A stretch of DNA of 64,000 nt from Deroplatys truncata (Eukaryota; Arthropoda; Insecta; Mantodea; Mantidae): positions 227,733,152 to 227,797,151 of the forward strand of contig CM060981.1 in the NCBI GenBank assembly GCA_030765065.1, given 5' to 3'. A program made the translations under genes and the position numbers. Within the stretch, counting starts at the first letter, position 1; every line of letters starts with the position of its first letter. Shown here piece after piece: positions 34,925 through 47,288 of the stretch. The notes under the pieces were generated by a model. The model did not search any database. It was not told where the DNA came from and saw only the letters and a program-made list of their open reading frames with translations.

Positions 34925-37900
34925 GCTTTCGGACCGACTTTTATTTTCCTCTCAGTGACCTTTGGCCGCTATTTACGTTACTTCTAGTGCTAATGGTTTG
35001 AGTACTAGTAACTTGGAGCCAACTGCTCAAGAATTTTTATGTCTGATCATTACAAACGAACCATTATGAAATCATGTTTAAATATACATACATTCTTTAA
35101 GTGAGCAAAAAATTACGTGAAAGTATTTGAAAAATATTTGTGAAGGAATAAAATATATAACATAAATGTAATATAAAAGTAACATAAAGGCGAATGAGGG
35201 AGAGACGTGTTTGTTATAAAGCTGATATTTTGGAATCAAAAGTGACCACACCAAGAGCGGTCTTGTCGTAGACTTTTATTAATGCCAAATAATTATATGG
35301 TTGAACAAACAATATGGTGACCAACCATCCGCCTTTTGTAGAACATATCCTTCTTTTCAATGGCTTTGCGTCCGTCAGGCCTTTAAATATTCTACAAAAT
35401 GTCCAGGTATTTAGGTTCGTTTCCCACTGCTTTTTTAAATATCCTGATATTTTTATTTATGTCCTAGCCTGCACGCTCTCGTGCATAATAAGTGGCATGG
35501 TTTTCTAGAGGACCGTGAGGACTCCACCTACAGGAAACCAATTTTGGCGCCACCCTGCCGGTATAGGTTATCTATGTGACTGGCCTAAAAGCAATGCAGA
35601 GACATACAAACTAACCAATGTACGATGGTTACAATCTAGTGAAATGAAGGGTTGATTCGGATACCACCTCTATGAAAGAGTTTTGCTGCGACTGGTACAC
35701 AAGGAAAGGCTAAACCAATTACAATTAATTCGGTATTCTGGAGGAAGAGGTGAAGCATTATTTGTATTGGGTTAAACTGAATGACAGCTACACATTTACA
35801 TATATGAGAGCTTTCATCAGCGACATGGAGACGAAGGTTAAGTTGTTGCTTCTACTAAACGGCAACAAGAAAACTGTAATGTAGCATGACAAGGTAAGGT
35901 TTTAAGTTGCACTGTTACCCTTCTAAGTTCGACAATACTTTGGGGGAGGTAAAGTACTCTGCCAATCCAGGGCTAGAATTATGATCGAAAAACGGAGGTG
36001 GCCATGCTGGTAGGTTGGGGCTAGATTTGTCAGTACCAACATCAACAGCTCCGTTTCATTATGGGCCACATTTTATGCATGCCAGTATAGTGTCCGAATC
36101 ACATCACATCACTCGTGAACCAGGAGTACTACGGCCTCGAGGATTACCCTACTCGTATCTTGAATCGTTTAGTCGGCGTCAACTGGAGTCCAAAGTTGTC
36201 TATTTAGGTAAAAAGAGTTGGCAAGTAGTGAATTTGTACTTTTATGTAAGGCGTCCATTTTTCAGTGTTCTATCAAATCAAGTGATATTGATTGAGACGG
36301 TTGCAAGAAATGCATTTGTTTCATTCTTTTGATTTAGTTTAGCAACAGTGAAATGAATATATTATCTCTTAAGTTCAAAAAGCAGGAAAGAAGAAAGAAT
36401 GGGTAACTTTTCGGACAAGTTGAAGGAAAAGCATCCGTGATTTTTTTCTGTCACGTGACGGTTGGAAATAAAGGGGCCAACAGTCTTGAAAGACATGTCA
36501 GCGGTGAGAAGCACAAGAAAATTGTTTGAGGCAGCTCTTCGCCGTGTAACTTTGAAACATTTTTTTCTCCTTAATATTCTACTGTAGACAAAACGTTTTG
36601 GCAACGGAGTTAACAGAATTCCATGCTGTTTCTCATCACCAGTCGTGTATGGATAGCACATCGAAGTTAAATAAAGCGGTTTGTCTTGATTCGAAGTTCA
36701 AATGTAATTATTATATTTTTGAAGAATTAAAACGGTAAATAACAAAGTGAACGATATTCTGGCTATGAAGAAAATGGCATACAGACTAAAGCGTTAGAAT
36801 TAGAAGCATATTCTAAAAAGCTACAGGAACAATATCCACATATATTTCTGAGACTTTAAAGAAACATCATTTCTGCTAAGTGTATTGCTGTTGCTAAGGA
36901 TAGTGCTTACTGAGTTTTTGAAATATTCCCGTAAAGTAAGCAAAAATATTCTTTCTATAAAAACATGCCGATGCTTTTGGTTACTTTTAGCGTTTTCCAT
37001 TCTTGAATGTTAGCAGAATCTCATCAATCCTCCAATTGGTTTTAGCTGAAATCCGATTCTCTAGTATTACCCTATGAATAAAGGACAAGCCTAGCTGGGG
37101 ATGAAAAGGGTGGTATATGCCACCTGAATAGTTGAAACAATATGCTTCCTAAAGATTGACCATACCAGCCCTGAATGATTCGATCTCGTATTGGTTCGGC
37201 ATTCAAGCATTAACCTATGGAAGGCGCGGTAGAGGCGTGTTAATTATTGATTGCCAACTTAAACCGCGGTTCCTCATATCGGCAATTTCTTGCGCCCTGC
37301 TACTGTACTTATAGTTGTTGTAGAGCCCATAGTTCTGAAAGTTTTCAATTACTTCCTCATTTGTGCAATCCCAAAGAAAAAATCAAAGATTTCTGTAATT
37401 TTGTTGATCAACAATCAGTAAATCTCAGTTACAACAAAATTAGATATTTTAAATTTATGTCCGAATGTGGATAGAAGGCTTAAACGATTTCCAATTCTGA
37501 GTTCATTATCTTCTTTATCAGGTAAAAAAATCTGTTCATAATGTAATCGGACTTTCCGAATGAGAAAAATCAAATTACATTCATCCGTTACCACGAAGAA
37601 GAGAGGCAGTCGTGAAACTGGGGAAGTTTTTGAACGATATTAATTGTGTAAAAGAAGCGGAGAAGAATTAACTTTGGTGAAAATTAAGCGGAGATTAGAA
37701 TACAACTTAATAGCATGGAGAAAGTGCTTCCTATGCCCATAGTGTGCATTCTCTTTTATGATTAGAATTAAATGTATCTATAAATTATTTCTGGGAATAG
37801 AACTGTTAAAATCGCGTGTAGGCTTAACGATGGAAAGTTCATGTGTTTTCCATTATAATGGAACTTGGCAGCACTATTTGCCACTGTTTGGTTTAATTAT

Positions 37901-38951
37901 ATTAATCTGGTATTTAAGCAGGTTATGCTTTCAAAACATTCAATAGGTGCGCATACAACCATAAAATATGAAGTGTACAGGAAATATAAGCATGTTGTAC
38001 TTGGAAAATCAATGTAGTATACACATTTTAAAATTTGTATGAAGCAGACACTTTAGACCGTGTATCAGATACACCACTTTGTTTTTTAAGAAACTGGTAA
38101 ATGAACAGGCAATGCATAGCCATAAACACGCAGCGCCCCAGAAAATTACGTTGTTGTAGATATTACCTTAAAAGGAAACAGGTAGAAAAGAGTTGGTGTA
38201 TCCCTAAATATAAACTAATAGGAGATGAAAAAGAAATAAAAGTGCATATAACAGTCATATCCGGCACCATTATAAAATATAATGAATCAAAATATTGTAA
38301 AACATTGCCTTGGAAGCTATCAATATAATAATTAAATTGAGTTGTTACCATCACGGTAGATTCAGTAAACCCAATAACCTACACAAATTGAGTCTACAAA
38401 TGCCATTGGGGTGTGAATATACTAACAAGTTTGAAAAATGTATAAATTAGAATCTACCATAAACTCTTGCAGTGTACTTAAGCATTAATAGCCATTAGAA
38501 CACAGGTTGAGACTGGCCCAATTTACTACTTAGCGTATTACATGCATAATGCTGTGGTAAAAACTACAAAACTTGGTATACATTCATATAAAAGGAAAGC
38601 AAATATCAAATACTGTTACATGGAAATTTTAAATTAAAAGTAAAAAAATCCTTCAGACGTCATGAACAGTAGACGTAAACATATGGGCAAGAAGGCGAAG
38701 CGCAGAAAGGGCTGTGCAGCTCAGACAGTTGGTAGAACCCGGCTGTGTTCTATCTCCTCCTGGGTCCACGACAGCTATCGCTAAGGTAGGGGTAAGGACA
38801 GGGAAAGACAAGCAATGCAATACTGTGCTTGCAGCCTAAGTTCAATCTGTGGAAATTCTTTTAAAATCTGTGTTTCATGTATATTTCCTGGCAATTGTTG
38901 CATATTAATATATGGATTAAACATGCACATCTGCTACGCATAAAATAAAAA
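34925..38951. other. 4 kb without recognisable elements
   Basis: The longest unassigned stretch. It holds a possible zinc-finger coding relic at 36449-36526 and a 16-bp palindrome at 37848-37863. Near 38710-38770 an A-box-like GCTCAGACAGTTGGTAGAAC lacks a good B box. A tract of unique DNA or ancient repeat is equally possible. Confidence 0.35.
36449..36526 (+). pseudogene. Possible zinc-finger (BED/hAT-like) coding relic
   Basis: One frame reads CHVTVGNKGANSLERHVSGE then KHKKIV and a stop. The spacing NKG..SL.RH....KHK is typical of the single zinc finger at the N-terminus of hAT-type transposases and related insect proteins, although the second Cys of the C-x2-C pair is not evident. About 26 codons only; the flanks are open to doubt. 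Confidence 0.3.
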
Positions 38952-39192
38952 GCTGATGTGTTGCAGTCACATAACTTTCTCTACTCGTACAAAGTATTTT
39001 TACAAACGCTTATTCTCCAACTACTCCATGCAAATCGAGATAAAACTTTGCAAAAATATTGCATTTTATTGCTAATTTTGTTGTAAGTGCAAGAGGAATA
39101 TGGTAGGCTTTAAGCGACAGTCAAATCTTCTTTTAAGAGCCGGTTTCTGTGTGGAAAATTCCATTCTATATGTATGTGCAGGACATTAAAAA

Positions 39193-39224
<32 letters not shown>

Positions 39225-39777
39225 CAAACCAACAAATAACGAATTCCGATTTGAGGAAGGGTGGAAATATTGGAAAATTTTAAGAAATAACAAATCATAT
39301 CTTGGAAATGTTTCGCTTGGCCCCTCCCCAAAAAAGTGTATATGACATAAATTGTCTATTTTAACCAGATCTACATTTTTGTGTAGTAACATTTGTCTAT
39401 CTCTTACGGTTTTCCTGTTATGCAAAAGTCATTCAGAATAAAGAGGACTTGATACATAGTCAATATGCCATAAAAATATCTTAAGCATATTATATTTTAA
39501 TCAAAAACATTACAGCCATTTTTGAGAAAATTTAAATTTTCGAAAAATGCTCCATGTAAAGGTTAGTCTGGGTTGGGGGATTTTCTTAAAAAATCTTCAT
39601 GTCGCATCTTTGAAAGATACAAATCTAAATACTAAGTTATGTATTTATCCGATACATACACACGGATCTTTTTGTAAAAATGTTTTGTTTTTTTTGGATT
39701 TAGGGGCGGCCCCAAAACATGTATTTCTGAAATATCGGTATCGAATTTTTTGATGGAATGCAATACTTCCCCTAATT
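38952..39777 (+). mobile_element. Family A repeat, main part (interrupted by solo LTR)
   Basis: Begins CTGATGTGTTGCAGTCAC at 38953. Contains a private (AAT)n run at about 39190-39222. The match reaches the CTTCCCCTA block at 39766-39774, just before the hairpin, and continues at 40789 with CTTACTATACGTAGTAAA. Confidence 0.85.
39190..39222 (+). repeat. (AAT)n microsatellite
   Basis: About ten AAT units at a site where other family A copies have only a short A-rich stretch. Confidence 0.9.
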
Positions 39778-40788
39778 TGGGGTAGTATTTTAACACTTAA
39801 ATGATTTCAGTCAAATTATATAATATATAAATTCAATATCAGCCCGCCTTGAAGCAATATGTGTATGTAATAATTTGTAAAATGTATGTAACAGTCATTG
39901 CATATGCTTATATTATTGTATCCGTGTGTAATAATATTATGTGAACATATTACGTGATTTAATAATGTAGGAGCTGTAAGAATAATAAGTTAAACGTTGC
40001 TAACAATGAGGTAACAATGAGATAACCTTGAGGCAATAATGAGTTTAAGAGTTTAAGTGTTATTTGTGATTCTTGGAAGCATTAATGTAATTTTAGTGAC
40101 AGTTTATAAAAATAGCCAATCAAAAACCAGAAAAAGCTTCAATTAAATGCAGGTATTCTATTGGAGTAGGATTAGCTAATCAGAGTCTTGAAATACAGAA
40201 ATTTACAAGTTTAGACAGTTGAAATCTAGTCAGTTGCCTGCAGACAGTGATAGTAACCGGTTGCAAGCTGCGTCCTCGAGAGATTTAATATGTATTCGTG
40301 TGAGACGAAAAATAGTTTTACGTGGTAAAAAGTGTAATTAATTAATAAAAAAATAATCTCACAGCTCTCTATATCAGTGAAGAGCTATTTAGTTTGTGTC
40401 AAGGATTAATAAAAAGGAGTGAATTAAAACTTAAAATCTGTGTAAGCCTATATTCTTGTCGCATCACGCCCTGCCAAGACTTCCATGTCTCTAACAATAA
40501 TACTGACGCAGCCGAGGCAAACATAAATATTTAAAGAAACGGTAAAAATACATTTGGGGCGAAGGCTACCGGAAACTGTTTACTATACGTGTGGTTGCAA
40601 CTACTACAAGTTCGGCTCCCCAACAGTTGAAATATAATACAACTCCTTCAATACGTAGCAGCAACTAACCGCTTGAAATTGAAGCCCAAAGCGTGGTGCA
40701 AATAACGTAACAAAACACCTTCTTCAAATTGACGCCCAAAGCGTGTTGCAAACAAGAAAAAGAAAACAATTTTCTTCAACTTACTATA
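39778..40788 (+). mobile_element. Solo LTR inside family A repeat
   Basis: Same family as 9710-10626, beginning TGGGGTAGTATTTTAACAC and ending TTTTCTTCA (TG...CA). Flanks AATT (39774-39777) and ACTT (40789-40792) form a 4-bp duplication with one mismatch. It is 1011 bp, longer than copy 1 partly because an internal segment near 40540-40590 and an extra PBS-like unit (40668-40700) are present. It splits the family A copy just before its hairpin. Confidence 0.8.
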
Positions 40789-40807
40789 CGTAGTAAACAA
40801 AGTAAAA
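40789..40807 (+). mobile_element. Family A repeat, terminal piece after solo LTR
   Basis: CTTACTATACGTAGTAAACA then AAGTAAAA completes the hairpin and 3' end of the copy that begins at 38952. Confidence 0.85.
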
Positions 40808-41622
40808 GATGAAAACGAGATTAACCGTTTAAAACGAGGTATGATGCGAGTTATATAAGAGTCAATAGCACTACGTGGGTAAATTCCCTTCTACTTTCAT
40901 AATTTTGGTATTTTTACTTTGGTATTTTGTCGTAAACAAATTTATAATGAATGTAAAAACTTAATTCTGCTTTTATAAGTGCTAAAGCTAAGTAAATTAG
41001 GTGTCAATTACATGCAAATATTACATAGTTAAATAACTCCTAAACTGCAGACTTAATTTTTAGCCCAAAGTGAGAATAGTAGGCATGGAAAGGGACAATA
41101 GCTTTGGGATGTAAGCCGATAGTCAAGCCATTAACACTTCTGTATGCTCTCCATCCCTGCCACCGTTTGTAGCAATACTTCACCGGAAATCAATACTAAC
41201 TCGGTAAGCCAATGAGACCACAGCTATAGTGTTTCATACTGGTCATGTCATGCTTGTTTGTTGTTAAGGGCGAACGTAGAGCCTAAGAGAGTATTAAATT
41301 CCAAACCAAAAAGCGGCGCAGTTTGGTTGCAGACAACACTAGTTGCTACTGATTCCTCTTGGAGTTACAACCATCCTCCAGTATTCGATTTCCTCTCAGG
41401 TCAAGTTGGTTTTCTCAACTTCCACATGCTGTGATTTCAAGTATTCTTGTGCACAGACTCTTTTTAATTAGTTGGAGACTCTAGCTAGGGTGTGAAACCC
41501 TTTCAGTCTTTAGCAAGGCGATTTCCTGTCAGCTTAACATTACAAAAGTCACTGCCATGCACTGGGGTCTCTGTGGGCACGTGAAGAAGCAAGATGGCAT
41601 TTCCAGGGAAGAGAGCTATATC
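40808..41622. other. Unassigned spacer
   Basis: No similarity or terminal repeats recognised. Confidence 0.35.
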
Positions 41623-42395
41623 CTTTTACTTTCTCTACTACGGATAGTAAGTGGGGGAAGTGTTGTATTCCACCCAAAAACTCGATACCGAGATTTCACT
41701 GGAAATATGTCCGTGTGTGAGACTCTGAACAGCATAACTCAGAAACGAATACTCGAATAAACACCAAACTTGGTATTTAGGTTCAGTATCTTCCAGAGAT
41801 GTGACACGAAGGTTTTCAAGAAAATCTCCCCACCCCAGACTACCCTTTACATGGAACATTTTTCGAAAATTTTAATTTTCTCAAAAATGACTCTAACGAT
41901 TTTGATCAAAATATCATATGTTTAAGATATTTTCATGACAAATGAAATGTATATCTCGAATTTTCCTGGGAATGTCCTCAAAAATATTCTTCGTTGTGAA
42001 CGAATTTTGCATAACTGGTAAACAATAAGAGATAGACAAAATTTTAGTACACAAAAAATGTAGATCGCGTTAAAATACACAATTTATGTCATATACATTT
42101 TTGTTGTTGAGTGAACCATTTTTGAGATATTGCTTGTTATTCCCTTAAATTTTCCAACACATACTTTTTCTCAAATTTGTTATTCATTTTAATATGGAAT
42201 GCGCCACATAGCAACCAGCGCTTAAAAGATTTGACAATATTTTATAACCTACCATATTCCCCTTGCATCTACAAAAAAATTAGCAATAAGATTGACATCT
42301 CGATATCTCGATTAACATGAAGCATATAGAAATAAGCGTTTGTAAAAATAGTTTGTACAAGAGTAGAGAAAGTCATGTGAGTGTAACATATTAGA
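41623..42395 (-). mobile_element. Family A repeat with short internal deletions
   Basis: Lacks most of the (GT)n region near 41710-41730 and part of the GTCCTGG segment near 42190. The 5' end near 42393 reads AATCTAATATGTTACACTCAC on the minus strand. A second partial copy follows at once. Confidence 0.85.
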
Positions 42396-42618
42396 TTATT
42401 TTATGTCCTGGACATACAAAGAGAATGGAATGCGTCAAACAGCAACCAGCGCTTAAAAGATTTGGCTATCGCTTAAATACTACCAATTCCCCTTGTACCT
42501 TCAAGAAAATTAGCAATAAGATTAACATCTCGATTAACATGAAGCATATGGAGAATAAGCGTTTGTAAAAATAGTTTGTACAAGAGTAGAGAAAGTCATG
42601 TGAGTGTAACACATCAGA
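42396..42618 (-). mobile_element. Family A repeat, tandem partial copy (5' third)
   Basis: Starts TTTTATGTCCTGGACATACA and repeats the terminal ~220 bp of the preceding copy, ending GTGTAACACATCAGA. Direct, head-to-tail, with no spacer. Confidence 0.85.
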
Positions 42619-43085
42619 TTTTTCACTATAAGTTGAAAGGAGAAGTAAACAAAACTTAAATGTATCACTGTGCCCAGCACATGGCAGCACCACGTGGAGG
42701 ATGACGGGAACTAAGACCCGTGAGAGGAAATTGCCTTATACAGCATGCAAATACAGTGTATTGTGAACCTTGGGGATCACTAGCTTTTAAACATGGTATG
42801 TCTTATTCCTATATTTTGCCTTACATTATAAACTCTAACACATAATGCTAAGAGTAGCCAAGTGAAAGTTGTACCTGAACAGTTCGGCATCTGTGATTAA
42901 AGGTACTGGATTAAACTCTTCCTAACTTCAGGCTTTAGAAATTATTCATTTAATGACTAATTCAATAACTATTTTGGCTTTGAGGTTTTATGAGTCAACA
43001 AGTTAAAAAAAAACGATTAGCACTATAGGTTAAAACACAATAGAAAACAAACCGTCTCAAGCAACACATAACAAAATAAAAAAAA
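42619..43085. other. Unassigned spacer
   Basis: About 470 bp between two family A copies; nothing recognised. Confidence 0.35.
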
Positions 43086-43906
43086 TCTGATGTGTTGCAC
43101 TCACATGACTTTCTCTACTCTTGTACAAACTATTTTTGCAAACGCTTATTCTCCATATGCTTCATATTAATCCAGATAAACATTTGCAGAAACTATCTTA
43201 TTGCAGATTTTCCTGTGGGTGCAAGGAAACTTAGGTAGGATTTAAGCAACAATCAAATCTTTTAGGAGAGTGGTTGCTATGTGGAGCATTCTATTCTCGT
43301 TGCATTCCCAGGACATAACAAAAAAGAAATAAAGAAAGGAATAAAAAAGTAAAAAAAACACTCCAATTTGAGAAAAAGCATAAGCGTTGGAAAATTCAAA
43401 CAAATAACAAGGAATATCTCGGAAATAATTCACTCCACGAAAAGAAAAGAATGTATGAGACACAAATTGTGTGTTTTAACGACATCCATACTTTTGTGTA
43501 GTAAAATGTTTTCTGTCTCTTACGGTTTACCAATTATGCGAAAGTCATTCAGAATGAAAAGGACTTTTGGAATATTCCCACAAAATTCAAGATATAGATG
43601 CATTTAATTTGCAATGAAAGTATCTTAAGCATGTTAATCCAAATTGTTAGGCCATTTTTCGAGAAATGTTCCATGTAAAGGGCAATCTGGTGTGTGGGGA
43701 TTTTCTTGAAAATCTTTGCGTCGCATGGTTGGAAAATATAAATTCAAATACAAAGTTTTTGTTTTCTTTTTTAGTTAGACGGTTCACAGACTGACAGGAC
43801 ACACACACACATGGATATGTTTCCAAAAAATGCTTTATTTTCATTCAGGGCAGCTCAAAACATGTATTTCCAGTGAAATCTCGGTATCGAATTTTTTGGT
43901 GGAATG
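43086..43906 (+). mobile_element. Family A repeat, 3' end missing
   Basis: Starts TCTGATGTGTTGCACTCAC after an A-run. The match stops at GAATTTTTTGGTGGAATG (43906), 45-50 bp before the expected hairpin. A mariner-style terminus follows at 43931. Confidence 0.85.
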
Positions 43907-43930
43907 GGTGTGTTCGGTATTTTCAATTTG

Positions 43931-45139
43931 TACGAGGGTATGCCAGAAAATAAGATTCCTATTCTATTACACGAAAACTAAGGACCGAATCACGCTGCAA
44001 TGCACATATTCGTTTTATAGGAAATGGACTGCAGGCAACAGGTGATTTCTCTTTTATTTCAAGTCCCTTTCTTGGGAGCTTCACTACCACCCCTTTCGCC
44101 GTTGATCTCCACTCGAAAGACTTACTACGGGAAGGATAATAAACGATAAATAAAAGATAGCAGACCTCCTTGAAACCTTTTCTGTTTTACTACGACATTA
44201 ACATACTAATAGACTTGACCATTACATACTAAATCTTCCGAAAGTAATGACTCCTATTTATTTTCATGGAAACTACAACAGGTACAGAAAGCACAATAAC
44301 ACAGTTATATAGAGCAAGATTCCAGCATACTGTTATTTTTCCACATAATCACCACCATTCGTTATGCACTTTTGCCAGCGATGTTCAAGAGCCTGCATGC
44401 CACGCTCGTAAAAATCTGAACCAGTGAGGCTAGCCTCCATCCTACAGCTGGGACAACAGCATCTGAGTCTGGAAAATGTTGGCTACGTAGTGCATCTTTC
44501 ATAGGTCTAAAGAGATGTAGGTCCGAAGGTTCTAAATCAGGACTGTGCGGTGGGTGTGGTAGGACAGTCCAAGAAAATTTAGTAATGAGTTCCATGGTTG
44601 CAAAACTGGTGTGGAGCCTGGCATTATCATGCTACACGTAGATGTTTGTCTTCTTCTGTGCCCTGACTCTGGAAATTTCTGCTTTCATCCTTGTCAGTGT
44701 TTTCTTGTAGCGTTCAGAATTGAGATTTGCTCCAGGTTTCAAGATACCCAAAAGAACGATCGTTCATTATTTTTTGAGACAACCGAGCAGGGTCGACCGG
44801 GCGTGGCTTGTCCTGCACATCCTTTTCACCACTTTTGAAACGCTGTACCCACCGCCTCACATTACTCACATCTGCTGTAACGTCTCCATATACCTTTAGC
44901 AACCGTCGATGGATTTCAATTGGCGCAATTTGTTCAGCGGTAAGGAATTCTCTGAATTGTACACACCTCGATATCAGCAGCCATTTTGGAACGCTCTCCT
45001 GTTTCTGCTATCTGTCGCAGGACAAAGAAACTAACAAGACACTAGCGGGAAAGTTCAATAATTAATACTACACCAACATAATCTGGCTCGGACACTCAAA
45101 GACAACACAAAAAATGGCAGGCTAGTTTTCGCACTCGTA
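43931..45139 (-). mobile_element. mariner-like element, internally deleted, limits uncertain
   Basis: The high end is the reverse complement of TACGAGTGCGAAAACTAGCC and the low end is TACGAGGGTATGCCAGAAAA; both begin TACGAG. However, the coding region ends near 44362 and a mariner-like 3' leader (CCGAAAGTAATGACTCCTAT) lies at 44238, so 43931-44225 may be a second mariner end or other insert. Confidence 0.6.
44362..44984 (-). pseudogene. mariner transposase, frameshifted and internally deleted
   Basis: Would encode the DD34D transposase of a mariner element. The likely start is ATG at 44984 (MAADIEV). After a one-base shift near 44965 the HTH region follows: FLTAEQIAPIEIHRRL, LLKVYGDVTADVSNVRRWVQ, RFKSGEKDVQDKPRP. 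The sequence then jumps to NSERYKKTLTRMKAEISR, so roughly 140 codons, including the first catalytic Asp, are missing. A stop precedes HDNARLHTS (second Asp, about 44625). HSPDLEPSDLHLF (third Asp) follows near 44525. The C-terminus fades after 44450. Full mariner transposases are about 345 residues; this could not be active. Confidence 0.88.
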
Positions 45140-46440
45140 GTTACGCGCGGATTTTAGTCTTAAGAGTGCATCATAACGTCGTAAAGTCCATGCAGTCTGC
45201 GAAATAAATAACACCTCTGAAGGACTCGTGTCCACATAACGCTGCAATAGTTTTTAAACTTAAACTATGCAGTTACCCCTGTTTGATTTAAATCGGTCTC
45301 TGAAGTGTGTTTTATAAACTTCATAAATTATTGAATTCTAAAGTGTCTACTCTGAGAACGTGCTCCATTTTACGCGATGACATATTTTAGTTAAACTTGG
45401 AATATGCAAGTAGACCTAATTTTCTTCAACTTATTACTTGTAACACTTCTAAATAGCAACCCATTAGCTAAAATGGTAGGCGGTCTCAAGTTGAAATTTT
45501 GTCATGAAACTAACACACAATTCAATTACAGAGAAGAGAGCCCATAAACCAAGTCCAGATAAGTTCTAACAGCGTTCAGCAACATAGCCCGGAGGCTGGT
45601 GTAATATTCTCAGCTATATATACAATGTACAGCTGGTCTTTCGACAACCAGTACCATAGACATGCACCGCCTACGCCACATAAGATACCACGACCCTGGA
45701 CGTACCCTGGTGAACAAACGCGCCACGTTGGCGGGAAAAGAAACGTACTCTAAAAATTCCGACATAGACACCTGATTGCCGACTCCTCGAGTTCTCCAGC
45801 TGAGAGACAGCGCCCATGCAGCCATACTGATTGGCCGTCAGCACAAGCCCGGGTACCATCTGGAAACGCAACCCAATCGACACAGTTTCAAGAAGGAATC
45901 TTGGTTGGTTTCGTGACTCATGTCTAACTGTGAGCGCAACTGGTCATCAGGAGAAATTTAACACAGCTTAACTAATCTTAAGAAACCTCCTAGAGTAACG
46001 TACCTAGACATTCTAAACGGAATTCTTGCAAGATAATACAAAATACCATGACGGCGCAAATAAAGACGAAATGCTGAAAAGGTCAAAGGGCAAGACGCCA
46101 TTTCCTAACATATTGAATGGAAAATTTCATCGCATGTTGTGAGAAATGCCTAATGCCGTTTCATAAATTACGAGAATAAATAATGCTGTAGCAATGGAAC
46201 AGTGTTCTCGGTCTTGACATGACACAATTTATTCACCTACAAAAATTTGGAGGTTACCCCTTGACTGAACATCGTAGATTAGTAAAATCGAAATGCGCCA
46301 TATGTATACGTACTTCACTTTTTCACTATCATGTCCTCCTTACTGTAACGGCAATGGTGCCTTTTGGAATTCACAAACCTTTGGGACAAACGTGGAAAAC
46401 AAGGGGAAAATAAGATACACCTCGATTTTCATTTTAGGCA
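45140..46440. other. Unassigned 1.3 kb spacer
   Basis: 45600-45900 is GC-richer, with overlapping open frames on the minus strand (about 70 codons each) that match nothing I recognise. Confidence 0.35.
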
Positions 46441-47288
46441 TTTTTACTTTCTCCACCACGTACATAGTAGGTAGAGAAGGTATTGAATTGCACCCAAAAA
46501 TTCGATACCATTATTTTAGCGGAAATACATGTTTTGAGGCCACCTGAATACAAAAAAACATTTTTAGAAGAAGATACGTGTGTGTTTATGCGTGCCTGTG
46601 AACAACATAACTCAAAGACGAAATTTCCTTGATATTTTGGTATTTCTGTAAGCTTGGTATTTAATTTCAGTACTTTTCAAAGCTGCGACATGAAGCTTTT
46701 CATGAAAACACCCCATCCCAAACTACCCTTTATTTTCTAAAAAATGGCGCTAACGATTTTGATTTAAACACCGTATATTAAAGATATTTACATTACAAAT
46801 AAAATGTATATCATGAATTTTTTGGGAATAGTCTGTAAAGTTCACTTAATTCGAAAAACAAATTCTATAATCTTGTATAACTGGTAAACGTTAAGCGAAG
46901 GACGTAAATGTACTATACAAAAAATGTAGATCTCTTTAAAACACGCAATTTATTTCAAATAAATTTTTGTGGTATCAGCCATTTCCAAGATATCCGTTAT
47001 TAAACGTTCGAATTGTTCAATACTTTGCCATCCTTTTTAAGTATTTTCGATATTCTGTTGTTTTTCCGATTGCACGCAAAGAGCATGGAATTTTAAGGCC
47101 ATTTACATGGCGTCTAGTTCTAAATATTTTACTATCGCTATAACGAAATGTGTAATACAGCTAATTCCGGACAATTTTATCTCTATTCAAACGAAGAAGA
47201 TAGAAAAATAAACTTTCGTAAGAATAATTCGCGTACCCACTAATACGCGCTAGAGGGTAGAGAAGGTTATGTCCATGTTACATGAGAT
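46441..47288 (-). mobile_element. Family B repeat, full length
   Basis: Best-preserved family B copy: TTTACTTTCTCCACCACG at its 3' end and AGGTTATGTCCATGTTACAT at its 5' end. It differs from family A in the 5' third (GGCGTCTAGTTC, ATAACGAAATGTGTAATAC). Confidence 0.85.

Noticed and set aside
38710..38770. A-box-like GCTCAGACAGTTGGTAGAAC suggesting a SINE or tRNA
   Set aside because: No acceptable B box at the right distance and no cloverleaf.
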